Positions 11,201 to 20,840 of a stretch of 64,000 nt of DNA are shown piece by piece. This DNA is from Venturia oleaginea (lineage: Eukaryota > Ascomycota > Dothideomycetes > Venturiales > Venturiaceae). The stretch spans positions 434,001 through 498,000 of the forward strand of contig JABMLP010000003.1 of NCBI GenBank assembly GCA_013176395.1, in the 5' to 3' direction. Within the stretch, counting starts at the first letter, position 1. Every line of letters starts with the position of its first letter. Both the position numbers and the translations under genes were made by a program. The notes under the pieces were generated by a model. The model was not told the origin of the DNA, ran no database searches, and saw only the letters and a list, made by a program, of their open reading frames with translations.

Positions 11201-11820
11201 GGAAGAAGCTTACCGTACATCTCGCCAAGCACATGGAGCAAATCAGCATGCCTGTGCTCGGCCTTGTAGACATCAAGCGAGTGTCTGCCGTGCCCGCCCT
11301 AAAAATCACCCAGCCACATTATCAGCAGCCTAATACTCTTCCAACGAGTCAGCTCCCAACGCTTTTATTTGGCGAACCAGACGACATGGAGCTGGGAATG
11401 GGCTCCAATGCCACGACTGCAAACACAATGCATTCTTATCCCCCGTTTCAACGTCCTCAGATCAACATGCAGCCCTTTGATTTCTCGTCTACCTCTTCAA
11501 ATCTGGGAGGCTCATCATATTCTCCCCCATCAGTTCCAGCTCGGTCGCGAGCATCATCATTTGGCGGCGTTTCGGACTGTTCAGCCTCCCGTCAAAGTAC
11601 AAGATATCCGCCGGTAGGCTTCACTACACAAAGCATGAATTCTTCGAACGCTGCTTCACACTACGATGGGCAAGAATTTTTCTTCCAGTCAGGGAATAAT
11701 TATGTAGCCGAGCCAATGAGCAGTGCATATCTCACACCCGCTTCGGGAACTCCTGCTAGCATGGGATACTCGCCCGAAGGCAGCATGATCGATATGCAGC
11801 AGACGTATCAGCAGTACTGA
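8203..11820 (+). CDS. Large C2H2 zinc-finger transcription regulator, 1205 aa
   Basis: A single 1205-codon frame. Residues 1-800 are Ser/Gln/Asn-rich and disordered with several basic phosphosite-like patches (RRNSESD, RRKGSF). From about residue 844 a cluster of C2H2-type fingers appears: CNLCFKVKKF...H, then an atypical finger with FIGCNDPKSFKRKADWVRH, then WTCNLGDCTHKCFRKDNFVQH. Another C-x2-C...H-x4-H unit lies at about 989-1012 (CKFCGNVCTTWKKLTVHLAKH). The last 170 residues are again low-complexity, ending QQTYQQY. Nuclear DNA binding follows from the fingers; the target genes are unknown. The first Met is used. An in-frame Met at 8308 is an alternative start, and a small intron near the start cannot be excluded. 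Confidence 0.85.
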   Translation: MSTVDNSPMRQAALPRRHREHALHAFAPTTSGTSMVDSNFSNFFHLGGNDMSQFNESSSFETMSPYQLDYHSQSVLNQPSDPFLLQGTHSPSTVNGHFSPGNVMSEGSMNSMSTYSTPGVDVESDFTRSPSMSNGSYQNMNQFNTSPFPSDQHLSLQNQASSTMSYSKRSAFAPNHASPMSSHRSSSAPQQMRYVQANDFSFCGSNQTTTLALQPFPQLSDHITSQPGQEYPSSFSAVQSNSNTNPQLVITAEDCQDDRGDYGRRLSNRSQGSKRSNTHLSPYADDEPFDEELEVEQHSGLVISVERNGTRSWLQQNGSGQAGIKPEVREEMNIQDLQTLDEMKEDRHLSEKNAEVVEWLSHSNVGSDAEDGTVRRSWKKKTNSRRRAKSTNDTPFGAAASSSSLGVYPIVPGPGVTVQEPSDAGEDETSGSEEDAEMVASVQPTGVQDGHFPSLFEIETEPTWPEPAQGSSGGDSTKSQGITANLAIARFQQRAKEVDSASLAATLGSRRRNSESDIDSVVNAVGTSKLLLSPAQTRPEAKGVRRKGSFLTNILPSRNNSNKLKRKTSQPADATSSAQVSKEALSPLAPPRRMGSFGRPKSPRIDTSLSCNNNEARSPGAVAIAASNILQHGKQIWRSRSRSDLNPKTSKSIGLAALMTQHGGPPVPTLASPMNLPHEDDTASAGKEGDGDSGDDDATGLDGVAMDLSVRTDVPIVPTKDGFKYHASQLNPRLESFLLERVTQEQTRRYERLVKLKEEHAQTVARRNCSTKTFCFASGGKSKSLPPRAGNKDPGTPLVGFQILGPGMTEEDLDNSGENQTVAAQFPSGVPPPPVQRLPAEFECNLCFKVKKFYKPSDWTKHVHEDVQPFTWTFIGCNDPKSFKRKADWVRHENERHRQLEYWTCNLGDCTHKCFRKDNFVQHLVREHKVPEPRLRTGRSNNRLSPMTPMSHMPSWQNGSGLPHMGEDDIWALVEKCHHESTKQPQDEACKFCGNVCTTWKKLTVHLAKHMEQISMPVLGLVDIKRVSAVPALKITQPHYQQPNTLPTSQLPTLLFGEPDDMELGMGSNATTANTMHSYPPFQRPQINMQPFDFSSTSSNLGGSSYSPPSVPARSRASSFGGVSDCSASRQSTRYPPVGFTTQSMNSSNAASHYDGQEFFFQSGNNYVAEPMSSAYLTPASGTPASMGYSPEGSMIDMQQTYQQY

Positions 11821-12481
11821 TGGGAAATTTATGATTGCGAAAGTTTATTACATTTGGATATTTCGCTGGGAGACACATTGTTCGGCATGTTAGATATGAC
11901 CTCGCGCGTTGTGATACCATGTTGCTGTATTGAGTGTAGAAATGCTATTGCAGTCGAATTTAGTTGTATATACCTCGTACGTCCAAAAGCGAAAACGGCC
12001 TCCAAAGCGCACGGGGTTGCACTGGCACGGATGATGCTATGAGTGAGGGCTCCTTGCCCCTCGTCGCACCGGAGAGAGGCGCTAGCATTCAGTGTATAGC
12101 GCCCTCGTACGCCCCGAGCTCTTGCGGCGGCCTCTCGACTATTTTCTGCGCTGATTTCCTTCTTTCCCATCAAGTCATGGCCGTTGGTGCTCATTCCTTT
12201 CGCCGACGCGCACCACCATAGCGGCCCTTCTCGTGTTACCTAGCCTTCGCTGCTACTAATTGTAAGGCTCCCCCTCCTCTCCGCGTTTCCATCTGCCGCC
12301 ATAGACTTGACTGAAGGATTCGACTATGTCCTTTCTTGCTTCTTTTGCGTCGCCTCATCTTTTGTCCATGCGCTTCAATCCCAGCCTCTCATCTTTTGGG
12401 TGCGCGCTTATGACTGGGTCATCTGTGCGCTTCCATCTATATTAATCAATTTGCTAACCTGTTTCCACAGCTCGACAGATA
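11821..12481. other. Intergenic region between two tandem C2H2 genes
   Basis: Carries the 3' flank of the 1205-aa gene and a CT-rich leader (from about 12240) for the next gene. Nothing else recognised. Confidence 0.5.
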
Positions 12482-15400
12482 ATGTCAAGCTCTAATCCAC
12501 CTCCTTTGGATGAAAATGTGGACCCCGTACGTTGAGTCTTTGCATGCCCCTGGGACTGTTTGCTAAATGCGCGTCGAAAGTCTATCTTTGAATTCATCTT
12601 GGGACCGGATGAGCCTGCCATATATCATGTCCCTCTTGCTGCTCAACCCCTGCGTTATACTAAGTCGAACAATGGCATTCCTTCTTTTCACCGACGACCA
12701 CGGCAGGACAATCCCATGTTGACGTCGCCTTCTGATTTCGCTTTCCCTGATTCTTCCGCTACCGTCAACCCGGACTGTTTTGTGCAAGCCAGTTCTGTTG
12801 CTTCCTTACCAGGCCAAAGGTCTACTCCGTCGGATTTCTGAGGATTAGGGCCACTTCCTATCAAGCACTTCCTCACGCAGTCCCGCAGAGATTCTCCCTG
12901 GGCCGGATTTCAATCGTCAAGGGACAGCCAGATACACTCAGTAGCCGTCTCTGAACCAAACTTGAATTTTGGGGGTTACAGGAACGCTCCCCAGTCTGAG
13001 ATAGAAAGCGACGTCACAGCCCAGTATCACTCGGACTCTGCATACGGCTTCTCTCCGCTGATGGCTCAGTCGGTGAAAAGTGGAGAGTATTCTAGTCAAT
13101 CGCCAGACTACTCATACTATCTAGAGATTGATACTCTCCGTCTTTCTCCAATGCCTAAAGAGATTGCCTCGCCTCCCATCCAAACTGATGATCAGGGTTC
13201 CATCAAGTCAGCACAGCCAAGTAGAGGAGGCAAGACAAAGTGTGAGAGATGTAGTGAGATCCTCAAGTGCCCGTCAGATTATAGGTGCGTGGCATAGTAT
13301 CCAGTTCGAGATATACAAGGCTGAGACTTGCTAATAGGAAGCATATGCTTAAACACGACAAACCAAATAAATGTGATGTTCCAGGTTGTTCCCGTGTTGA
13401 TGGCTTCAGCACCATCAATGATCTTTTGAGACACAAGAAGAGCAAGCATGGAGTCGGCATAGATACCATCACCACCAGTTTTAAATGCGCCTCGCCAAGT
13501 TGTAAGAACCAGGCAAAGATCTGGCCGCGGCGAGACAACTTCAAACAGCATATTCTTCGTATGCATAAGGATGAACACGTCGATGCACTGATCTCCAGGC
13601 ACGTCTCATTTCCGTGTTAAACTTTGCGAATGCTGACGAAGGTATGAAGATCGGAGATTAAGAACGGAGCATCGTCCGATGGTGCAAGTATGGAAGCAGA
13701 CTTGGCCGGCATGTCAAGATCGTATGCCGAATCTCAGCCGCCTGCAGTGCGTCCGGAGGAGCTAGACATGGACAATTCAGACCCATTCGAGACGGCTGAC
13801 GACTTGTGGCTTCGTCCAAACGTATCAGGGGGCCACCTAGCTCACCGCTCCAGCGCTCTCTCCACAGGACATCGCAATCCTCATAACTTTGTCGATTGCT
13901 CCAGCCTCTACAATGCTCGTGGGAACGATGCTTCGTTGCACCCTCTGACTACTCTCGCAGCCATTTACGAGTTCCATCCCACGATTGAGCCAAACAGAAC
14001 AGCGTTGTCGCGAGGTTATGATCACGCTTCGAACAATACATCCAGCCTTACGTCTCCAAATGGGCAAATGGTGTACAACAGGATGGAGGCGCAACAAGAA
14101 GGTTCCAAAGATCCAGTATTTCGCGCTATGCTGGAGAGATTCGATTTTGATAATGCAACCAACGAACAAAGGAAGAAGATTTTGCAACTGCTAAGCTCGG
14201 ATGGTCTGACAGGCGAAATGGAACGCGATGAGGAAATCTCTAGATCTCCAAACGGGTCTAAAGGGAGCCAGAACCCTTACCCCTGTCTTGAACCTGGATG
14301 TCAGAAATCATTTGTCAAGAAGGCGGCTCTGACGTAAGTCGTGTATCGGACCAATATAAGGGTTCTAGCTAATCCTTTGCGTGACAGCAAGCACATGAAC
14401 CGGCATACCAAGCCTTGGGCATGTACTCACTTCAGTTGTGACAAAACTTTCGGTTCCAAGGTAATTGCTTCCATCTATCCACCCGTCGCGATAAGATGAT
14501 CTGATTTCGGTACGAACAGGATGACTGGAAACGCCACGAACGCCATGAAGTCCCATCAGCCGAAGTATGGATATGTCAACTTCCCGATCTCGACCCCACC
14601 TCATCAAGTCGATGCCACATTCGCGAATACGGCCGCGAAGAATTCAGAGAGCACCTCCGCGAGGACCACCGCCTAACAGACGAAACCGAAATCGATGACA
14701 TGGCTCTAGAATCCAAAATCGGCTACTCACACCAATGGTCAAACGCCTACTACCAAGTCAACTTCTGGTGCGGATTCTGCAAAAGTGTCATCCAAGCTGC
14801 TCACGATCCACATAAATCCGTGTCACCCAACAAGGGAGCAGACGACAATGAAGCCTCGAACCACCGCTGGAACCACATCGACGCGCACTTCGTCAAAGAA
14901 AAACTAAAAATTCACAAAGACTGGACGTCCTGGGAACGGCCCGACAAAATCGGGAACCTAGTGGATACCAAAATCGTCCGTGATTCCTACGACGGCAAAG
15001 AAAATCCCAGGAAGGAAATCAGGGAGAAGGAGAAGCTGCAGGAAATACAGTTGCAGGAATGGAGATTGACGCAGCAGAATGCCACCATGGCTGGTCCTGA
15101 TTCTAATTCTGACAGGAAGAGGAAGGCGGAGAGTGACTTCCCACATACAAGGAGTCGAAAGACGAGGAAAGAGAAGGTTATTAGGCCGATTTATTGGCAT
15201 TGTGTATGTCTACCTTGATTTATCTTACCTTTCTCCTCCATCACCCCCCTCTTTTCCCCCCCTCCCGTCACCTTCCCCCCTTCTTTTTACATCATTTTCT
15301 AATACCGTACGTCCAGTGCGAGTGCGGCAACGGCCCCATCTCAATCCAAAACCACGCCTCCTGCCCCGAACAATGCGGACACGAACGCTGTGATAGCTGC

Positions 15401-15565
15401 TCGGGGAATTATGCCAAGGATGGAGGCGAAGAAGCCGCGCTTATTCGTGGTCCTTTTGATTCTTGGGGTAGGAATGGGGCAAGTCCCGTGAGTGAGGAGG
15501 GGTTTGTTGAGGGGAGAGTGTTGGAGTTGGATGCGCGTGGTGGTGGGCTGGGGATTGCGGTGTAG
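12482..15565 (+). CDS. Multi-exon C2H2 zinc-finger protein with one in-frame stop to explain
   Basis: Proposed exons: 12482-12526, 12581-13284, 13338-13598, 13650-14333, 14388-14460, 14520-15203, 15317-15565; all phases close. Finger-like units: CERCSEILKCPSDYRKHMLKH, then CDVPGCSRVDGFSTINDLLRH, then CASPSCKNQAKIWPRRDNF...H. A second block follows: CLEPGCQKSFVKKAALTKH, CTHFSCDKTFGSKDDWKRH and an RCHIREYGREEFREH unit. The C-terminus adds a Cys-rich HC-CECGNG...CPEQCGHERC module. Two oddities: exon 2 contains TGA at 12839-12841 in an otherwise coding frame, and intron 3 (13599-13649) needs a GC donor. The TGA could be removed by a 99-nt in-frame intron (GTGCAA to CACGCAG); otherwise the gene is broken. 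About 866 aa if spliced so. Nuclear regulator by inference. Confidence 0.7.
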
Positions 15566-17774
15566 GTTAAGATGGGATATACCTCGAAGCTGTCCATGAC
15601 TCAGAGTCGCAAGTACTACATTGTTGACAGGAAAGTTCGTTATCGATGCGTAGGTCTCAGCGCTGTGAAATAAGATAATAGAGAGCTTTATAGCCTCCGA
15701 GACTTTCAGGTCCAGGTACTATCCCCATACGCACTATCCACTTCCAAACATCAGTACCTCCAACTCCCCATTAACTCAAATCCCTCACTCACCACATCAT
15801 ACATCAACTCACCACAGACCTAATTATTCGCAGCAACCGTCCATCCCATCCCATTCCAAACCAAACCAACCCTCTCCTCTCCTCTCCACAACTATCCACG
15901 CCCATCTTACGTGTGAATTTTTCAGAGAAAAGATGGCACGGGAGGTTTCGCACTCTCTCAATACGTACTCTGGCAGTGTTTTCTGCTTCATTGTGAGGTT
16001 GTGTCGGAGGCGTTGTTCTAGCTGTGTATAGTGCAATTGCAATGTTGCTATTGTCGTTGTTAGTAGCGTCCTGAAATTGGCGCGTGTACCATGCTGAAAA
16101 TCAGACGCCGGAATACCAAAGAGAGAAATTCTGTAAGCGCCGCTGGAAGTACCGCTGTCCATGCTTCTTCAATTGTAGCCGAGATGGCAGGATGAATAGG
16201 ACCACCTCACACGTAAGCGAAATGCAGCAACACGCAACGCTTAGACGCAGTTGAAATGTTCTTTGTACTTTCTTGAAATCTGTCCGAGTATGTTGCTGTT
16301 AATGCAAAAAGTATTGAACCCAACGTACAACCATCTTTCACTTATATCCGCAAAGCAAAATCATCTAATTAGGAAATTCCGGAAAAGCTGTACCTTCAGA
16401 AGACTTTCTCTATATCCTATACTTTTAAAGAGGTTCCGCTATTACTAGCTAAGTCGTACATCATATTGCTCTAGCATATGAGTTTCGATGTTTATGGTCG
16501 AATTACCTGGGCTGCACGCTTGGGAACAGAGTTTGCCCAAGCAAGTTGGTCTTTGTGTCAGTTCCGTTCTTTCTTCTAGAACCTACATTCTCATAGAGGC
16601 TGAGAAAATGGTCGTGCTCGAGGCGCTCCAACCTCACATCTTGACCAGTCAATGGCCCAAGGTTTGGCGACTAAGCCGGGTCGGTGTTTGATACGACTGC
16701 GTCTAGAATAGGAGGGTCGCTCGACATGCTGATTTCGGTGGGATTGTTCAGAGTATCGCTGAAGAAGAAGAGCAGAGGTACGCGTCGAAAATCCACCGGC
16801 GAAATGAAGATAAGCCAAGAGATTGCGCGCGTCTTAGTGCGTCGCAGTCGCGTCGCAGCCATTTGTCATCATCCTCCCTCCACACCCAGCCACACTCAGC
16901 TACGAAGCGAACTCCTCAACAACAAATCCCACCTGGACTCCTGTCCAAGTGCTTTCCATTCCATTACCCTGCACTCACTTCGGCGAGGAAACTCCCTTCC
17001 CGTTACATTTTGCTGCTTCTCGGTTTTCCAAGCGGAACCGAATGTAGTTGCAATTCCCTTGAGATTGCGACTTCTCCGTTCTCTTCGCCGTCATGATCTG
17101 GGACTCGTCCACTTGCCTAACAAGAACTCATTTGGACAGCAGGTATCGGTCACGTATTTTACGTTATATCACGCCATGTCCGCCAATTCTGCTGGCGAGA
17201 TATACGGTTATGCATGGTTAACAACAGCCAGTCCATCTCCAATGAAACGTCTCGAAACGGCCGCCTACGCTCCATTGCTGGCAAGACTTGGGTCTTCATC
17301 GCCTAGAGAGAATATGGTGGTCAGTTCGTATCCGACTGGCTGCTATACTGATCGAATCAGATCAGCCTAATATACAGAAGAAAGCCATGCGCCCCAAAAG
17401 TCGGGAATAGGTCACTGAGCGGAAATCATGTCCGCATGGATCACTCTGTCCTAGTCATAGTTGGCAGTGGCTATTATCGATTTCAGGTTTGGCCTCGAAG
17501 GAAGTTTACTACTGAGGCAATACCTCACATATGAACAGACAGGCTTGGCAAGGGCTGCGTTCAAGGCTCAGCGATTGAAGCGTTCTGCCGGCTGGGAGCA
17601 AAGATCAACTTCATCGTCATGGGATGGAGATGGCATGTCGGTGAAGTCGGAGGGTGACAAATTATCGCGCAGCTTATCATGCCTGAAATAATGATAGTCA
17701 AGCGTCTTTGCTAACGACTAAGCGTCTCCTAGGGAAGTCTTCCTGCGCGAATCAGGCAGACTTCTCTCATCGAT
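15566..17774. other. 2.2-kb intergenic region without a supported gene
   Basis: It lies between the ends of two convergent genes, the C2H2 gene and the MFS transporter. The longest frames are 228 codons (16684-17370, plus) and 112 codons (15824-16162, minus). Both have biased, domain-free composition and no splice continuation that improves them. No repeats seen. Confidence 0.4.
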
Positions 17775-19624
17775 TCACATCTGATGGACCTTGCTGTTCT
17801 TGCTCCATCGTCTGAACGTCTTTCCCTTGTAGTAGAACAGGATCCCAAACAGGCACCACAAAGTGATCAAGGCCGTATTGGTCATGATCGGAGCAATAAA
17901 CCTTGATTGCCGTCAATGTTAATTAATCTTTGGAAAAACACGACAGAAACAACTCACCCATCGTCTTCAGCCCACGTTGTGATAAACTTTGAGAATCCAT
18001 AGCCCCAGACGTTCTTGTTGACGGTGATCGAGACGAACAGACTGCCAGCCACAGGCTTGTAGCTGTCCACAGCGTACGTGCTCACGATGGCAGGCAATGC
18101 AGCGACCTGGATACCCGCACAAGCAAAGCCTATAATGACAATCACCTCCCATGGCCAACGTTTTTGATACCCAACGGAGACGATGATGTTTCCTAAAAAC
18201 ATGATGACAACGTAAGGGATCATGGCGGGCAGCCTCATCTCAGGTTCTCTCACCCCGTTATTTTTCTTCGTCGCGCGTATAGATACCCAGTCGCTCAATG
18301 GTCCAGCAGTGGCAAGACCAATGAAGGAACCGACCAGGATTGCGAAGTTGGTAAAGCCAATGGTTTGCGTGGAGAAGTTGTAAGGCGGAGCGGCAAGAGC
18401 TTGAGTCTGTGTCAGGTTGACAGTCAGAAAAGAGGAGCAAGACCAGGACACGACAAAAGATGCGAATTCAACAATGGGAAAGGCAAAAAGCTTCCAGGGA
18501 GTCCAGAGGTCGAGAAGGATAGACTTGTAAGGATGAGCATTTGGTTGAAACAAGGCCCATTGAGACTTATTCGGACCACCTTTGCCCAAGTAGGGATCGC
18601 GAGCGGCAGTTTCTGTTGAGGTGAGGCCGCTATCTTTTGGAACAGCGAAATTCGCAGTCGTCACCTGCTCCATTGCTGCATTTTCTGTCGTGGTGGTGTT
18701 GTCGCCTGCTTTCTCATCATCTGCGGTATCGAATTTCTCGTCAGAATTGGCTGGTGATGGCTTGTTGAGTTCGGAAGGGCGAGGTCGGTGAAACTTCGTC
18801 TCGGGAAACATGAATGCTACCATCAGAGACGTGAGGCCTAACAGGGCTACATTGAGCCACCAGAAGCTTCTCCATCCAACATGCAGAGCCATCGATCCTG
18901 ATATGGTGGGACCAACCATAAGGGAGCCCATATACACGACCCAGTACAATGTGTTCCACTTCCCTCGATCATGAAGGAAGAAGATGTCGGCGATGACAGC
19001 TGGCTGTATTGTCTCTGCCGGTCCGGCACCGATGCCATTCAAGACACATGCTCCCATGAAAGACCCGTATGTCATTGCTCGAGCTCTCCATATACATGAT
19101 CCCATGCACAACAGTGAGGAAAAGAGAAGAACCGGCCGTCGACCGAAGCTTGTGCATATGGGAACCCATAAGAAGTTGCTGAATCCTAGAACAAGGATGC
19201 AGACACCAGTGAACTGCACGGCTTCGGCAAGGGTGCAGTCGAAGGCCTTGATATAGTCCTCGAACATAGGAGCCAAAGCCAGCGGACCAAAGCCTTGAGA
19301 GAATGTAACCATGCTACTTGCGACAATGGCTGACATTTTCCAACTAAGACTCCAGTTGAGAGGATCATTTGGATCATCTACAATCACGGTCAGCTAAGAG
19401 ATGCTTCGCACAAATAAGACGCTACCTGTTGGTTGTGGTACGAGTACTGTCGTTCCACCTTTGACAAAGTGGTGGGAGTCCAGATCTGTCATAATCTCTG
19501 TGCCTGGCAGAATCTCAACATGAAGCTCCTGCTCAATGCGATGGAGTTCCTGAGTTGAAAGTTAGCGATAGAGCTCTAGCGTTGACCCCAAACGGCTCAC
19601 TCGATCATCGTAGTTCATCTCCAT
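17775..19624 (-). CDS. Major facilitator superfamily transporter
   Basis: Four exons: 19624-19601, 19549-19426, 19377-17958, 17901-17775, giving 564 aa. The family is recognised from the N-terminal DDPNDPLNWS-LSWK entry motif typical of fungal DHA1-like and HOL1-like MFS carriers, about 12 hydrophobic segments, and the loop-2-like FGRRPVLLFSSLLC after TM2. A long hydrophilic central loop (Pro/Asp/Glu-rich, about residues 235-310) lies between the two six-helix halves. The last exon adds the final helix (NTALITLWCLFGILFYY) and a basic tail ending KNSKVHQM. Plasma-membrane proton-coupled transport is the family expectation; the substrate is unknown. No neighbouring biosynthetic genes suggest a toxin or metabolite role. 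Confidence 0.9.
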
Positions 19625-20840
19625 CTTGACCGGATGAGAGACAAGAAAATGTAGGCGAGGATAGGTGTCGACTGCGGAACAAGAATAAAACGGCACAGGA
19701 TGGATTCCCTATATCCAAATTGTCATTCTTCACGCCCAGGATGTGAAAAGACGACGCAGTACGCTGTATCAAATATATAGAGAATATCAGCTAAGACACC
19801 CAAAAATCCGGGCTCATGGGAGTTATAAACACCATGCAGTTCGTCTCATTTCACCTTAACACCGTGATCCAACTGCCATGCTCCCGTATCCTCGGGCGGG
19901 CACGAATCGATCTCGTCCAAGGATGCTTCGAAGCCAAAGGAGGTACTAGCGGATGGTACGACAGCCAACGGCAGCAATCACAGCCTGTGCCATATGTGTG
20001 ACCCCGCAATATTGCGGGAAGAATAGATGCTGGGGTAAGATACTGTATACTATGTTTTACTACGTATGTCCCAGCCCGCATGTTCGTATGGAGAGGATCG
20101 CTTGCACGTGCCCGTAGACATGACGACACACGGTGATGGTATCTAGTCAATGACAGGATTGGTGTACGGTATGGGATGAAATCTGAGAGCGTCAGCAGAG
20201 CGCGATGCAGGCTTGTCGGCAATCATGTTCGGCATTTTTGAAGGTGATGATGCTCGGCAGTAGTTGATGGTAATCATGTTCGGCAACAACATTGATGGAG
20301 ATGATGTTGGTGAGAATAATGAGATGGAACGTTTGGACTTTGGACGTTGCCCGTTAGATCGAAAGACGGCCCTACAAGGCAGAGACCGTTTCCCAGATCG
20401 GATCGTCTCCGCAGCAATTTATCAATACCAGGACTGAAATTGGCCTTCATCGTCGAGCCTTGGCCTTCGTGCTCTCTCACGTTCCAGCTGTCAAATAGCT
20501 CAATAGACAAAGAAACATGGTGTTGCTATCTGAAAAGCATTTTCCACATCCAACACAGTGTCTAACAAATACAAGCCTCAGCCATCATGAACTAAGATCG
20601 AGATATCCCCAAAGCCGAGCCCAAACTAGATCCATCTAGCCAACACAAATAGTGAAGGACAGTTGTAAAACATCAACTACGCCCAAATGTGAAGCAAAAT
20701 GAAGTTAGTAAAGAACAACAACGCCTGCTAATCCGAGCACGTGATGATGGGTGAGGCTCTACCTCCGCTAAGCAAGATCAAAACCTCAAAGCAATTTTTT
20801 GGATGTTACCCGCTCGCCATTCCGTCCCAGCATTTCTAGT
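19625..20840. other. 1.2-kb intergenic region, nothing supported
   Basis: Promoter side of the MFS gene and 3' side of the chitin synthase. It contains a repeated GATGATG/ATCATGTTCGGCA pattern at about 20220-20310 (two imperfect copies) and otherwise short open frames without features. Confidence 0.45.

Noticed and set aside
15824..16162. 112-codon minus-strand frame (MDSGTSSGAYRI...)
   Set aside because: Looks partly protein-like but ends in repetitive Trp/Gly sequence from a CT-rich stretch; no homologous family recognised.
16684..17370. 228-codon plus-strand frame
   Set aside because: No domain, biased Ser/Arg/Leu composition, no splice partners; sits in a region with no other coding signal.
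17775..19624. MFS transporter as part of a secondary-metabolite cluster
   Set aside because: Neighbours are a zinc-finger gene and chitin synthase; no PKS, NRPS, terpene or tailoring enzyme genes are present.
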